A DNA stretch of 64,000 nucleotides. Origin: Bolinopsis microptera. Lineage: Eukaryota > Ctenophora > Tentaculata > Lobata > Bolinopsidae. The notes below the pieces were generated by a model that was not told where the DNA came from, searched no databases, and saw only the letters and a list, made by a program, of their open reading frames with translations. The DNA is taken from contig NC_087082.1 of assembly GCF_026151205.1 (NCBI RefSeq), positions 18,011,401 through 18,075,400 on the forward strand, written 5' to 3'. Below are positions 16,664-29,514 of this stretch, in pieces. The position numbers were made by a program, and so were the translations under genes. Within the stretch, counting starts at the first letter, position 1; the number at the start of each line of letters is the position of its first letter.

Positions 16664-18405
16664 ACTGGGCCGCGCTCAGCCTGTCATTCCACAGCTAATC
16701 TCTATTCTTTATGTTTATGAACATGATAGCCTGAGGTCCCCAGGTATGACCGAGCTTGCTTGATCTGTCCAGAGCCCTTGCACTTGTAGTGGGACGCGCG
16801 GCGCCCGCCTCCCGGCGGTAAACAAGCGCGCCCGCAGTGGTGCGAACGCACATGGTTAAATGAACGATCGAGCTAATATAGTAGAGGCTCTTACGGGCAT
16901 TGTCTGCTCGATACGTTAGGGACCCCAGATACACCTTACTAGACGTATTTTTGACCGTAGAATCGATTGAAAGTGGTTTCAAGATGATTGGACTGATTGT
17001 TCTGGGGTAAAATCGCAAAAAAACCGATTTTTGGGCCAAAAATAGGCCAAAAAACCATGTTTTTTGATATTTTGAGCAAGTTAATTTTGTTGGCATGTCG
17101 GCAAAACTTGCATAAAGATAGCTAAAAGACAGCCGCACAAGATTGTATAAAAATAAAACAAATCCCTCTATTTGTTCTGAGGTAAAAATCCAAAAAAGTG
17201 GTAAAAATTTTGACTTTTTTGCTTTAAGTTTGAATAATTTTTTGCAGTTGTATTAAATCAACCCAAAAATAGTCACATCGTGTTTGCCTAAATTTTTCCT
17301 TTCCGAGAAGTACCCACTTCATATACTTAATCGAAGTTTGAATATTGTCACTCCGCAAGCGTTTTTGCCAAATTTTCGACGCGCACTACGCGCAAAAGCA
17401 TTTAGTTGTTATCAATTGGCACCCGCGCGTTCATCATAAATTTCAAACAGCTATAACTCAGCGAGATTATGTCCGTTCTAGCTCATATTTTCACACTAAA
17501 TAGAAAATAATGTGATCTTATTGCTGACAAAATATGGATATAATTACTTTATTTGCCTTAGAGTAATAGACTGTCAAAGTTTAAAACGCGCATTGGTATA
17601 GCACGTGACTAATAAGGCCAAATTTATACTTCTTAACATATTATCGATCCTTAGACATCATACTATTGTGTCCAATTAGCGGTTAGGTCTCTAAACTCGT
17701 AGCAGAAAACACGTCTTTTTGCCCGTAAGAGCCTCTACTAATATGTAATATAATATAATAAGTGAAACTGAGTTAATAGTCATTACCAGTGCGCGGTTTC
17801 ACTTGTAGACTACAGGTAAAGCCGCGCACGTACGTACTGTTAACTACTATTAGCTCGGTTTTACCTGTTAGCTCGGTCTCAACTTTCATTTAGTTCATAT
17901 GTAGTTACATGATTTTAACACAATAAGCTATTAAAGCTGTTCAAAAATAAATGAGTGCGCGCGCGAAACTAGAGGTTATTATATATTTACTATATATATA
18001 TAGTAAAACTGTACTAATAGTAAAACTGTACACTTTGTATTATTATATTAATGATTAAGTTACGTTTGTCATTTGTGTTTTGGGCGTGCGGGCTCGCATG
18101 TTGTTAGCCAGTAGCGCGGTCCGATTCTATCAACTGCAGTTTGGCTTCGCAATTCGCATCGCATGGTTCACCATACACGATGCCCCCTCCGCGCGTAGTA
18201 ACACTTTACTTTGCATGTAGCTAGTGCAGCCGCTACAGCGAGGAGCCGAGGCATGTGCATGCTGGTGTTTTAGCAAAATTGTAAACATTTCGCCCCGGCC
18301 CGGTTTATTTTTCAGGATTGTAAGCAAATGTTGCAAAAATTTACCTGGGGACCTCAGGCTATCATGTTTAGGCGGAATGACAGGCTGATCGCGGCCCAAT
18401 ATTAA
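16664..18405. mobile_element. Composite repeat bounded by inverted 70-bp blocks
   Basis: GGGCCGCGCTCAGCCTGTCA...GATAGCCTGAGGTCCCCAGG at 16664-16745 recurs inverted at 18342-18405, and a third copy lies at 33600-33674. The pair brackets a separate TA-flanked MITE. Local GC is raised near the ends (cgcgcggcgcccgcc at about 16795). No transposase frame was recognised. Confidence 0.55.
16881..17738. mobile_element. 858-bp MITE with TA target duplication
   Basis: The left end TA|GTAGAGGCTCTTACGGGCA and right end TGCCCGTAAGAGCCTCTAC|TA form a perfect 19-bp inverted repeat flanked by TA on both sides, as in Tc1/mariner-type non-autonomous elements. Weaker inverted similarity continues inward (GACC blocks). 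The interior has no long open frame. Confidence 0.8.
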
Positions 18406-18501
18406 CGGGTAATACTCGTGAAATATCTGTTCCATATATTAGGACCGTCGCGCGGACGAGTCCAACTCGGCGCGCGTCTTGGTAGGTTGTAAACCTACAA
18501 T
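18403..18501 (-). mobile_element. Interspersed palindrome-headed repeat, copy 2
   Basis: Reverse-orientation copy of the family at 2585-2693. Read on the minus strand it goes GTAGGTTTACAACC, GACGCGCGCCGAGTTGGAC, and ends near ACGAGTATTACCCGTTAA. It abuts the inverted block that ends at 18405. Confidence 0.65.
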
Positions 18502-19119
18502 TGGCCCAGTAACGCAAAAATCTCATCAGACTGCATCAGCATGTAATTTGAATGTTAAAGGACTTCGCCGCTTCGACGCGCCGCGCAAACTAGCATTCTT
18601 GCTTAGCTTCGCATCGTCGATCGTTGCTTTGCCTTGCCCTTGCAGAGCAACGATTTCGATGGGTTGACATTGTCAATCACAAATCAACATGTAATTTATA
18701 AGATGTTTTTGCAAAATTGTAACATTTGCGTAGGCAGTGCGCCATTGACAATAAGACGCGCGCTCTGACCATTGAATGGTTTTTAAGCTCTTATTTCGGC
18801 CAGCACATTATTTTGGAAACAATCGAAAAGTTATAATACTTCCCATATAACAATTTTGTTGAAATTTGGTCAGCTTACGTAAACACTTAAGTTCTACTGA
18901 ACCTAATTTAGTTTGAGCAATTTTGATGCTCAGAATTTGAGTTATCAACGAATTTATACCTATTTTGTCATTTCCCTGCAGTTTCTTTTCGTTTAAATCG
19001 TAAATTCGCGCGCAAAAATTTCACCGGCGCGCCTTCCATTAATGATGCATTAGACGCATACATTATAAGCATCGAGTGTGTTTAACGGACGGTCACTTGC
19101 GCCGCGCGAAATATGAATA
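18502..19119. other. GC-patchy repeat-derived sequence
   Basis: Contains GCGC-rich islands and a CCCAGTAACGC block that resembles 63703-63713. No gene is recognised. Confidence 0.4.
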
Positions 19120-22100
19120 GCATAGCGATCAATTATGTGTCAACACTCACAATTTAATAATATATTGTGTTGTAAGATTTTTTTGTATAATGAGCCAATT
19201 TATGTTTTAAATTGACACCCCGGCGAAAGCCGCGGGCTTCATATTGCTGCGCGTGTTAAAACAAATTTTCGACATAAATTTGTCAGGAGATCGACTGTAA
19301 TTCCGTTTACGAACCTTTTAAAGATATTTGACAGTGCCGATTCTATCCCTTAAAGGATTTTCAATAGTGCCGTGGAAAAATAAAACATCAAATTCATTCA
19401 TCTGAACATTAGTAAAGGTTATAATGATATCAAATCAAGATTTCAAACGCGTACAATCATTAACCCTAATCAAGTATTGTCAACTGTGATTAAAGATCAG
19501 AGCAAAGTATGCTATCCTATATGTAAGCTACAATGAGAAAGAAACAGCATTATACAACAGTATTACAATAATAAATATAGGTATAATACCAAAATGTAAC
19601 TATTACTGCTAATAAATACAGTTTAAAGATAAACTTATCAAATTTAAAATTGACACGAAACTAATACGCGGTTTATATTAGAATGCAACACAAACACTAA
19701 ACACATCAAATAGAAACAAAAAAAGATATCTCGCACTGTCAGTCATTACATATTACAATTATATAAATAACACCGAAGAACTCATATATCAACAGCTCGA
19801 GTAGCGCACACTACTAGTACTAATCTCGAGTGTCTGACCGTGGCAGGGGAAGCGTCCAGGGTTCGATGCCGCGACCGTGATCTTTTAAACATTTTGTGAA
19901 AGTCGTCTTTGTTTAAGAAGGTCCACTTCCAGTAGCCCATTTTCTCCCCACATAACATTTCTTCATCCTCAGCAAGACCTGTTTTATTTTCCATTACAGT
20001 AATTCCATGTTCCAATGAAATCTAACTCTTCAATTTTAATATCAGCAGTCGGATCCTGAAATATGGAAGTGAAACTCAGTAAATTTTTACAGTCAAGTAA
20101 TACTATAACTTCTATTCGTAAAATTTTACAAGATTTGTTTCCAGTTTCGGACAAATTCACAATATTACTACATAACAACTTAGTAATGTAAGCAGTAAGG
20201 GCCCTCTCCTAATTTTAATCTGTAGAAGTGCACGTGCAAATAACGCGCGACTTCAATGCAAAAATACGCGTGTGATCTCGGCGCGCGCTAAAACTCTGCG
20301 CTGAAAATATTGGTTTGGTACCACAACGAGAGTTTTAAAATTCCCGCCAATTCCAAACTCCAGAAAAAGAATCCGAAATTTTGGGACAGCCAAAAACATA
20401 TTTTGATTAATGCTTTTCGACTTTATTTGTCCGTAAACTGACAACTACAGTAAATCTATTTTCTCTACGAACTGGGCACGAGTAACTTGTTTTAAAATAC
20501 AGCAAATCTATCTTCTCGGAGTGGGCACGAGTAACTTGTTTTAAAATACAGCAAATCTATCTTCTCTGCAAACTGGGCACGAGTCACTTGTTTTAAAATA
20601 CAGCATATCTATCTTCTCTGCGAACTGGGCACGGGTAACTTGTTTTAAAATACAGCAAATCTATCTTCTCTGCGAACTGGGCACGAGTAACTTGTTTTAA
20701 AATACAGCAAATCTATCTTCTCTGCGAACTGGGCACGAGTAACTTGTTTTAAAATACAGCAAATCTATCTTCTCTGCGAACTGGGCACGAGTAACTTGTT
20801 TTAAAATACAGCAAATCTATCTTCTCTGCGAACTGGGCACGGGTAACTTGTTTTAAAATACAGCAAATCTATCTTCTCGGAGTGGGCACGAGTAACTTGT
20901 TTTAAAATACAGCAAATCTATCTTCTCGGAGTGGGCACGAGTTACTTGTTTTAAAATACCGCAAATCTATATTCTCTGCAAACTGGGCACGAGTCACTTG
21001 TTTTAAAATACAGCATATCTATCTTCTCTGCGAACTGGGCACGGGTAACTTGTTTTAAAATACAGCAAATCTATCTTCTCTGCGAACTGGGCACGAGTAA
21101 CTTGTTTTAAAATACAGCAAATCTATCTTCTCTGCGAACTGGGCACGAGTAACTTGTTTTAAAATACAGCAAATCTATCTTCTCTGCGAACTGGGCACGA
21201 GTAACTTGTTTTAAAATACAGCAAATCTATCTTCTCTGCAAACTGGGCACGAGTCACTTGTTTTAAAATACAGCATATCTATCTTCTCTGCGAACTGGGC
21301 ACGGGTAACTTGTTTTAAAATACAGCAAATCTATCTTCTCTGCGAACTGGGCACGAGTAACTTGTTTTAAAATACAGCAAATCTATCTTCTCTGCGAACT
21401 GGGCACGAGTAACTTGTTTTAAAATACAGCAAATCTATCTTCTCTGCGAACTGGGCCCGAGTTACTTGTTTTGAAATACAGCAAATCTATCTTCTCTGCA
21501 AACTGGGCACGGGTAACTTGTTTTAAAATACAGCAAATCTATCTTCTCTGCGAACTGGGCACGAGTAACTTGTTTTAAAATACAGCAAATCTATCTTCTC
21601 TGCGAACTGGGCCCGAGTTACTTGTTTTGAAATACAGCAAATCTATATTCTCTGCGAACTGGGCACGAGTTACTTGTTTTAAAATACAGCAAATCTATCT
21701 TCTCTGCGAACTGGGCACGAGTCACTTGTTTTAAAATACAGCATATCTATCTTCTCTGCGAACTGGGCACGGGTAACTTGTTTTGAAATACAGCAAATCT
21801 ATCTTCTCTGCGAACTGGGCACGGGTAACTTGTTTTAAAATACAGCAAATCTATCTTCTCTGCGAACTGGGCCCGAGTAACTTGTTTTGAAATACAGCAA
21901 ATCTATATTCTCTGCGAACTGGGCCCGAGTTACTTGTTTTGAAATACAGCAAATCTATATTCTCTGCGAACTGGGCACGAATTACTTGTTTTAAAATACA
22001 GCAAATCTATCTTCTCTGCAAACTGGGCACGAGTTACTTGTTTTAAAATACAGCAAATCTATCTTCTCTGCAAACTGGGCACGAGTTACTTGTTTTAAAA

Positions 22101-24130
22101 TACAGCAAATCTATCTTCTCTGCAAACTGGGCACGAGTTACTTGTTTTAAAATACAGCAAATCTATCTTCTCTGCAAACTGGGCACGAGTTACTTGTTTT
22201 AAAATACAGCAAATCTATCTTCTCTGCAAACTGGGCACGAGTTACTTGTTTTAAAATACAGCAAATCTATCTTCTCTGCAAACTGGGCACGAGTTACTTG
22301 TTTTAAAATACAGCAAATCTATCTTCTCTGCAAACTGGGCACGAGTTACTTGTTTTAAAATACAGCAAATCTATCTTCTCTGCAAACTGGGCACGAGTTA
22401 CTTGTTTTAAAATACAGCAAATCTATCTTCTCTGCAAACTGGGCACGAGTTACTTGTTTTGAAATACAGCAAATCTATATTCTCTGCGAACTGGGCCCGA
22501 GTTACTTGTTTTGAAATACAGCAAATCTATATTCTCTGCGAACTGGGCACGAGTAACTTGTTTTAAAATACCGCAAATCTATCTTCTCTGCGAACTGGGC
22601 ACGAGTTACTTGTTTTAAAATACAGCAAATCTATATTCTCTGCGAACTGGGCACGGGTAACTTGTTTTAAAATACAGCAAATCTATCTTCTCTGCGAACT
22701 GGGCCCGAGTTACTTGTTTTGAAATACAGCAAATCTATATTCTCTGCGAACTGGGCCCGAGTTACTTGTTTTGAAATACAGCAAATCTATCTTCTCTGCA
22801 AACTGGGCACGGGTAACTTGTTTTAAAATACAGCAAATCTATCTTCTCTGCGAACTGGGCACGAGTAACTTGTTTTAAAATACCGCAAATCTATCTTCTC
22901 TGCGAACTGGGCACGAGTTACTTGTTTTAAAATACAGCAAATCTATATTCTCTGCGAACTGGGCACGGGTAACTTGTTTTAAAATACAGCAAATCTATCT
23001 TCTCTACGAACGGGGCCCGAGTAACTTGTTTTAAAATACAGCAAATCTATCTTCTCTGCGAACTGGGCACGAGTAACTTGTTTTAAAACACAGCAAATCT
23101 ATCTTCTCTACGAACGGGGCCCGAGTAACTTGTTTTAAAATACGACAAAGTTAACTGCTGAATGTTCCCGGTCAAAAATTAATTATAGTTTATATTAAAA
23201 TATTGTCTATTGTCTATGTTTTACTATAATACTGGGAGCCTTGTTGTAAAAAATAGGGTACATACCATTACTTGAAAGTCGTTATTTCGGAGTGAGCAAC
23301 CATTTTGTTGACTAGCGAATCTAAATTGAAATAGTCGAATATCACTCAATTTCAGTTGCAGGTCGTCATCCTTAAAATTAGAGAGCAAATAATTTCATTT
23401 TGTACTCGACTTAAGTCAATATAAATAGAAATTACAGCAATTTGAAGTAACAGCATATCAAGCTATATCATACATATTACATAATTATGAAAGCCTCGCA
23501 AAGATCTCGATTAAATCTGTAAACGTACATTTAACGGTAAGATATGTAGATAGCGCGCAATAGTTGCGCACGCACAAAACCAATATGGCTGCCACACAAA
23601 GCAACAAACTGTAACAAAAAATGAAAATTGTGAATTCAACCAGCTTATTCACTATTATCCAACGCGACATTGGTTTGGGCGCATTATCGACACGTTTTAA
23701 ATGCGCGGAACATTTTTGTGCGCGGCACTAGCATTTTAAATTTTCAAAATTTAAATCATAGCCAGAGTTATGGTTATTTTTCAAAACAAATTTTGAGGCA
23801 AATTTTACGTGTAAATTATCCATTTTTTATTCATGATCACTCATAGTTTGAACAATTTTCCTTGAATTGAATTGAACTCTTCGATATTCGATTATTGAGA
23901 CAATTATCTAAAGAACAAGATTACTTTAAAACTAAACATACGTGATTTGACTTAACATGAAGCTTGAGGAGATTTTAAAAGTGAAATTCAATCATTTTGT
24001 GCGACGTATGAAGCCCGCGGCGTTCGCTGGGGTGTTGATGAGTAATAATAGTTTTTGTTATTTGTCATATTGACAAATACGCGTTCAATTTAATGTTGTG
24101 TGTTGATAAATATGGTAGTAATATGATTTT
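19120..24130. mobile_element. Possible 5-kb element with diverged inverted ends and an internal satellite
   Basis: ACACCCCGGCGAAAGCCGCG at about 19215 is matched in inverted orientation by CGCGGCGTTCGCTGGGGTGT at about 24017. Weaker inverted similarity extends outward (TCAACAC...TTTAAT blocks). The 52-bp satellite lies near the middle. A B-box-like GGTTCGATGCC occurs at 19859, perhaps from an inserted SINE. The boundaries and the element class are uncertain. Confidence 0.4.
20445..23150. repeat. 52-bp satellite array, about 52 copies
   Basis: Head-to-tail units of 52 bp (CTTGTTTTAAAATACAGCAA ATCTATCTTCTC TGCGAACTGGGCACGAGTAA) run for 2.7 kb. Variants alternate: TGCAAACTGG or TGCGAACTGG, GAGTAAC, GAGTTAC, GAGTCAC or GGGTAAC, GCAAATC or GCATATC, and shorter units with CTCGGAGTGGG (about 20515, 20875, 20925). 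Blocks of variants recur in the same order (for example around 20566, 20977 and 21236), so higher-order structure exists. There is no unique spacer and no coding potential. Confidence 0.95.
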
Positions 24131-26560
24131 AAATGTATGACACGAGTATCATTCTTACATTACATTAGAATTATATAAATATATAATTCTGGTTTTGCAT
24201 CAAAAAGGAAGTAACAAATGTTTTTCTGCAATCATATTTAAGTTACAAATCACTAAACTGTAAACTGAAAACACAAAGCCACGCGCCGATTTGTACGGCA
24301 TTTTGTCATTATAACAACTTCTTAAATACCACAAATTCTACCCAGTTCATTTTTCTTATAATTAATATTGAACATAACTTTTGTGAAATAATAATTTGAT
24401 ATTAACTCCAAGTATCATTCGTTAAATTTTAGTCCAAGATTGGTTTTTTATTTTCAGATGCGCGCATGTTTTGCTTGATTTTACAATCTGCAATCTTTGA
24501 ATATTCTCCGCATAACTTCGGCTTGGAATTTACAAAAGTGTGCTGCTAACTGTATAGTAGCAACGAATTTAAAACCTGTTTTGTCAAACACAAATTTGAT
24601 TAAATTCATTTTAACTGCGTTTGTTGTTTTTCAATAATTATTTCTATTGACTTGACAAGTCAAAACGTTAGTTAAATATCGGTTTTATGAAAATTTTCAA
24701 GTATTGCTACAGGGCCTTTGGAATGACTTTAGATGGTGCAAATTTAAACTATTGCCAGGAACTTCATGTGTTTGGTCAGTTTGGACTGTCAAATTTAAAT
24801 TCTTTGCAGCTTCCCTATTTTGATCGTTTTTTGCTCATTAATGGTCAATGACTAAAATCCAGATACATAAAACGGATTTTAATTTATATTTCATTAGTAA
24901 AACTAAGTAATAGTCTGTCGAAAGACTGTTACTCATTGCAATAAAGTTGTAATTCTACTAACGTGTACAAATGGCTCTGTTCTGTAATTTTATTATCTTC
25001 AGCTGTATGTGTGCAGCTGGTTATGAAAAGTTGAGAACCGTTTGGTGTTGATTTAATTTACGGGATCAACTCTATTTTAGGATTCAAATTCATTCATGCC
25101 CTTGTTAACTACATTTAATAAAGATCAATGTGGCAAAAAAACTTAAGTGCTTTTAATTTATTGTAAAACCAATAAATCTTCAATTAGAATGAACACACGA
25201 CCGGCACTTCACACGGTGAAAGACAACCTTGGCATTCATCAGCAGATAACATGCATCAGCAGATAACCCTTACTCTTCAGATTATTTAATAATTATGAGG
25301 TATTTACTAATCACTTATAACTTATAATTATAATTCGTTTCGTTTATACTTTGATCTATGAAAAGCTCTGTTACTATAACTTTCATAAAAATTTGCTTTT
25401 AAACCTTACCTAATTTGGCACATGATATCATGAATATTGGATAATTTGTATTTTAACATAAATATAATCTATCTGTAATTCTGTATTTAATCCAATATAG
25501 TCTTTACAAACTTCAATTCTTGTAAAAATTTTGCATCAGGAAAATGTCAATAAATTAAACTTTTGAGAACAGAGCGCTTTAACTGAGTCAATGAGAACCT
25601 ATGATAGCTTCATTGATCCAGCTGATCTGCAATACTAATGGACATTTTTTTCAGAACGAATACCGACGGTTTTAGCCTTGAAACACTCTCCCATGTGACT
25701 TATGTTAGTGTAGGTAAGTACTTGGCATTTTAAAAAAATTGCAACTGTACGACAGTTCATAGCAGTGTATGTTATGTCGAAAGTTAGTTATTTTTGGTAA
25801 CTGGAAACAACACAGCAATAGCAGCAAATCTGGGGAAACTTAGTGGACATTGGCTAACTTGTCTAGACTTGCCTTAAATTTTGACAGTGAACCTTGTGAT
25901 CTCTATCAGTGGTTAATCTTTAGTGGTAATGCCATGAATTTTACAATATATGCAGATAAATGGTTTATTTTTGGTGGTTAACAATTGGTTAAGATAACAC
26001 TAATGTGCTAAAAACAGCTGTTAATGTGCGAAAACGTGTATTAAACATGCATATGTAATCATATTTTAACATTTGAAATAGCCTATTATACCCCATCATA
26101 CTTAAGCTTGCACCTGCACAGTGGGCACAAGCCCCAAATAACATAGCTTTAGCCGATAAATTGGTAAAAAATCTGCAATTTAAAAAAATGCCCAAGATGA
26201 TTTTTTTTGTATATTGTAGGGAATACTCTAGGCTTTTAAATGGAGTTATATATGGAATAGGGCGGCAAATGCCGGCAACACAACTATATTTGGGCTGGAA
26301 GGCCAAAAATTTGCCTAAAAATGGGGCAAAAACTCAGGTTCATGTCAAAAATCAGCTAAATTAGATAGCCTATTAAGGTTTTTTCAAATAAATTAAGATT
26401 TGAGAGTTGTTTGGAGATATGAAAGGAGTCAACTTACTATATTATCTCATTTGTGTAACAGACATAGAGTAAGAGCTATTTTTCGCTGCCAAAAAGCCAA
26501 AAAATTGGTTTGCGAAAAATCGCAAATTTCGCGGCCGCGTAGCAGTTAAACGGTAAGGAA
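24131..26560. other. Intergenic or intronic, no gene recognised
   Basis: AT-rich with scattered GCGCG patches. No exon, RNA gene or clear repeat could be supported. Confidence 0.5.
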
Positions 26561-26562
26561 TT

Positions 26563-27115
26563 TTGGTCATAGATCAGACAAGGCTGGTTGGTCGGAGGTC
26601 GGTCGGGCGCCGGTAGGTGAACGCCGGTCGGAGGTTGGTCGGAGGTCGATCGGGCACCGGTCGGGCGTAGGTCGAGCGCCGGTCGGAGGATCCATTACTG
26701 TCAGTCGTATCTTATTGTACAAGTCTATCGAACTCTGCACTACATCGCTTCGTGAGAAGGCGGCTGGCCGGGATAGTGGAGCTGGACCTGGAGCTGGACC
26801 TGGAGCATGAAGCGGAAGGGCTTGACCAGCACTGGTGTTCATCGTCCTGTTGGCAGTTGGAAACATGATGGGCTGTGTCGGAGAGGACTGCGGCTGGAAG
26901 GGATTAAGAGGGCCAGGGGCTGCATGGACATCTGCGAGGTGGACAACACACCTCTGACCGGCGCCCGACTGACCTCCGACCGACCGACCTCCAACCAGCG
27001 CTCGACCGGCGCCCGATCGACCTCCGACCAACCTCCGACCGGCATTCACCTACCGCCGACCGGCGCCCGACCGACCTCCGACCGACCAGTCTTGTATGAT
27101 CTATGACCAGAATTT
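26563..27115. mobile_element. GC-rich foldback element with coding-like interior
   Basis: The left arm 26563-26690 and right arm about 26957-27115 are inverted copies beginning GGTCATAGATCA and built from a minisatellite of GGTCGGAGGTCGGTCGGGCG type. The roughly 270-bp core is not repetitive. On the minus strand it reads as a Pro/Ala-rich peptide (PTQPIMFPTANRTMN, APGPAPGPAP, then VVQSSIDLYNKIRL). The frame stays open for 160 codons through both arms. This resembles a transposon that has captured a host exon, but I do not recognise the source protein. Confidence 0.6.
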
Positions 27116-28250
27116 TTCATTTTGGTTTTTGCATTTTGTAGGGAGCCAGTTTTCCTATCAGATCATTTTAAATGCATCTTAAACTGACAAACTCAATTTT
27201 GAGCCTAAAGTAGCCTGGTATCAATTATTATGGCGTAAGTGGCTGTTTTAGTGGTTTATTTGATTGCTATACCATAGTCATAGCAGCTTCATAATTGATT
27301 ATTACTGTAAGTTCTAAGGTGTCGATAATTGGTGGTTAATATTGATCAAAACCGACCATTTGTTAACAATTAGTCACATATTTTATTCAATTTATTGTAA
27401 TTCGTGTACCAAATGTGGTTTAAAAGATACGATATATGTGCTGAAAACAGCGGTTAAATTGGTTTGAAACGTGCAATTACCCACATATATGAAGCCACGT
27501 ATCTACATTTGATACGTATCTAGTATCCTCCCTTAACAATTATTCTGACGTACTGAGTTGAATTTCAGAGCTTAATCATCGCTTGAATGACTTAAATGTA
27601 CATCTTTGTTGGGTATATTTTAATGTCGAAGCGTGTAATAAATGTTAGAATTTATTTATTTATTTATTAAAATATGGCTATTTAGGTGGTTTATCTATCT
27701 GTATACTCACATGTCATGATACGAGCTTCATTATTCATTTGTACTGATAATAATGAAGTGCTGTAAAATGGTGGTTAATAATGATCCAGAGAGATATTAT
27801 TCTATCATTTATGTAGAATGTAGATCATTGTTTAATAAGTCTGAATGGATGTACAAAATTTTGTAAATTTGCAGCCGTCTCACATGTCACTATAAAGTGC
27901 TTGTCACTATATAGTCCTGTCCCTATATAGTGCAGCAATCCTCAAATGTATCTAACCATCTCATTATAGCTTGTTGTGCTCTCTTTAGTACTGTTTGGCT
28001 ATTATGGCAAGTGAACTCCAATCCGTAGCAGAATCTACGGTAAAACTTTTCTTGTCAACTAATCTTAGATTTTAGTACTGCCAAAATGAGTATATCTTCA
28101 ATATTCTGCTTCTCAATTTGTAAGCAGTAAATTCTAATGTAGGAATCAACATTATCATAGAAGTGTTGAAAGTAAACCCTTTTAATGCTTTCAACACAGC
28201 TGTGATCTAAACCAGGTATTATCTGGCAAGCTAATAACCTGATGTTTCAG
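27116..28250. other. Probable intron or intergenic sequence
   Basis: AT-rich, no repeats of note apart from a TTTATTTA run (27650) and CACTATATAG copies near 27890-27930. No exon could be supported. Confidence 0.4.
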
Positions 28251-28376
28251 AAATGGAAGATGTTCTTCCCAGTGACCTTCATCATGTCCATCCTGTGGAT
28301 CGCAGTATTCTCCTACCTCATGGTTTGGTGGACTGAGACACTCGGCCGAACTCTTGGCTTGGGAGAGAAACCAGAG
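28251..28376 (+). CDS. SLC24/NCKX Na+/Ca2+-K+ exchanger, single internal exon
   Basis: A 42-codon, phase 0-0 exon between GATGTTTCAG and GTTTGT. It encodes FIMSILWIAVFSYLMVWWTE, which matches the conserved transmembrane segment just before the second alpha-repeat of K+-dependent Na+/Ca2+ exchangers (SLC24A1-5), where the FSYLMVWW block is diagnostic. The exon ends at GEKPE, where the family continues with the VMGLT...AAGTSIPD ion-binding motif. That next exon was not found within the window. Flanking DNA is repeat-rich. It is either one exon of a gene with very long introns or an orphaned fragment. Confidence 0.8.
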
Positions 28377-29514
28377 GTTTGTCTACACTTCAAATAGTTT
28401 GTTAAACTCTTACTTTTTTGTGTGTGTTCTTTACACAGTGAACACACAAGTTCAAGTCATTACCTTCGAAGGTCTAAATTAGATTAGTCTCATGAAACTT
28501 AGATTTGAAACAAAAGAAAACAGATGCGATTTTGACGTCACAATTCTTGTGACCTTATATAGTGCAGAGAGTACAGAACATTCTATAGTTATTACAATGT
28601 ATGTATAGTGTATACATCAATATCCTTGGAACACTCCGACTTATTGTAATATTTCCATGGTTAGGTTCGCAAATCAAGTTCCCTGATTATTTTTTCCATC
28701 CTAACATGCACTTTTTAGTCTGGAAAGTAGACGTAAATTCTACGTCTACTTTCTAGTAGATGTTTCTAGTAGTTACTTTCTGCTACCTCCATGCCAACTT
28801 TACCCAGCTGCCACTGCACCAGCACGTTATAATTGTAGTAACCTCTGAATGGTACCCTCTGCTTGTTGGTAATTGTAAGAGATACTAGTCAAAAGCTATA
28901 CTCGGGAAAATGTAAAATCAGCTATTATCTAATCTTTCTGCTACGTTAACAGCATCTTACTATTATGTCAATATAATGAAGTAAGTAAGATTTAGGTCTT
29001 CATTTCCTTGAAGGCACTGCCTAGTGTTTAGTTGTGTTCCCAGGTTCGTCATTGTGGGCAATCTTACATCTACAAGATTTAACTTGTGGTTGTGCATCTT
29101 ACCATCTCATTATAGCTAACAACATGAACAATCGTTAAACATTGTCAGATTTGAACCTCTCATGGCAACACCCCTGTCACAAACCCACTGGCAGGGAGTC
29201 ACCAAGAGCTATAAGTTTAAGTTTAAGAGCTATTATAATTTCACTTACTTTACATTGCAGACCAATAATTAGAACAGTGTCCATATATATTACGAAAAAT
29301 AACGTGATTAAGACTTCGGTATATGGCAAATATACGGAATAAGGGATGTAAGGTACATTATAGGGTACAGGATAATGTGAATGTAGGTATTTATAACATA
29401 AGGTTATAATAGATGTAAAGTATATTGTAATGTTAAATATAGATTTAAGATACAAGGTAATGACAATGTTAACTCCAGATGTGAGACACAAGGTAATGTA
29501 TTCTGGGTAAAATT

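Noticed and set aside
18403-18501. Possible hammerhead ribozyme in the GACGAGTCC hairpin of the short repeat family
   Set aside because: The conserved CUGAUGA and GAAA core elements were not found in the right order in any of the four copies.
19782-20178. Overlapping minus-strand frames with an exon-like end (DPTADIKIEELDFIGTWNY)
   Set aside because: An acceptor-like site precedes it, but no partner exon or protein family was recognised, so it was not called as a gene.
20445-23150. Regular short repeats resembling a CRISPR array
   Set aside because: Units are head-to-tail with no unique spacers, variants fall within the repeat itself, and the context is an animal nuclear genome. This is a satellite.
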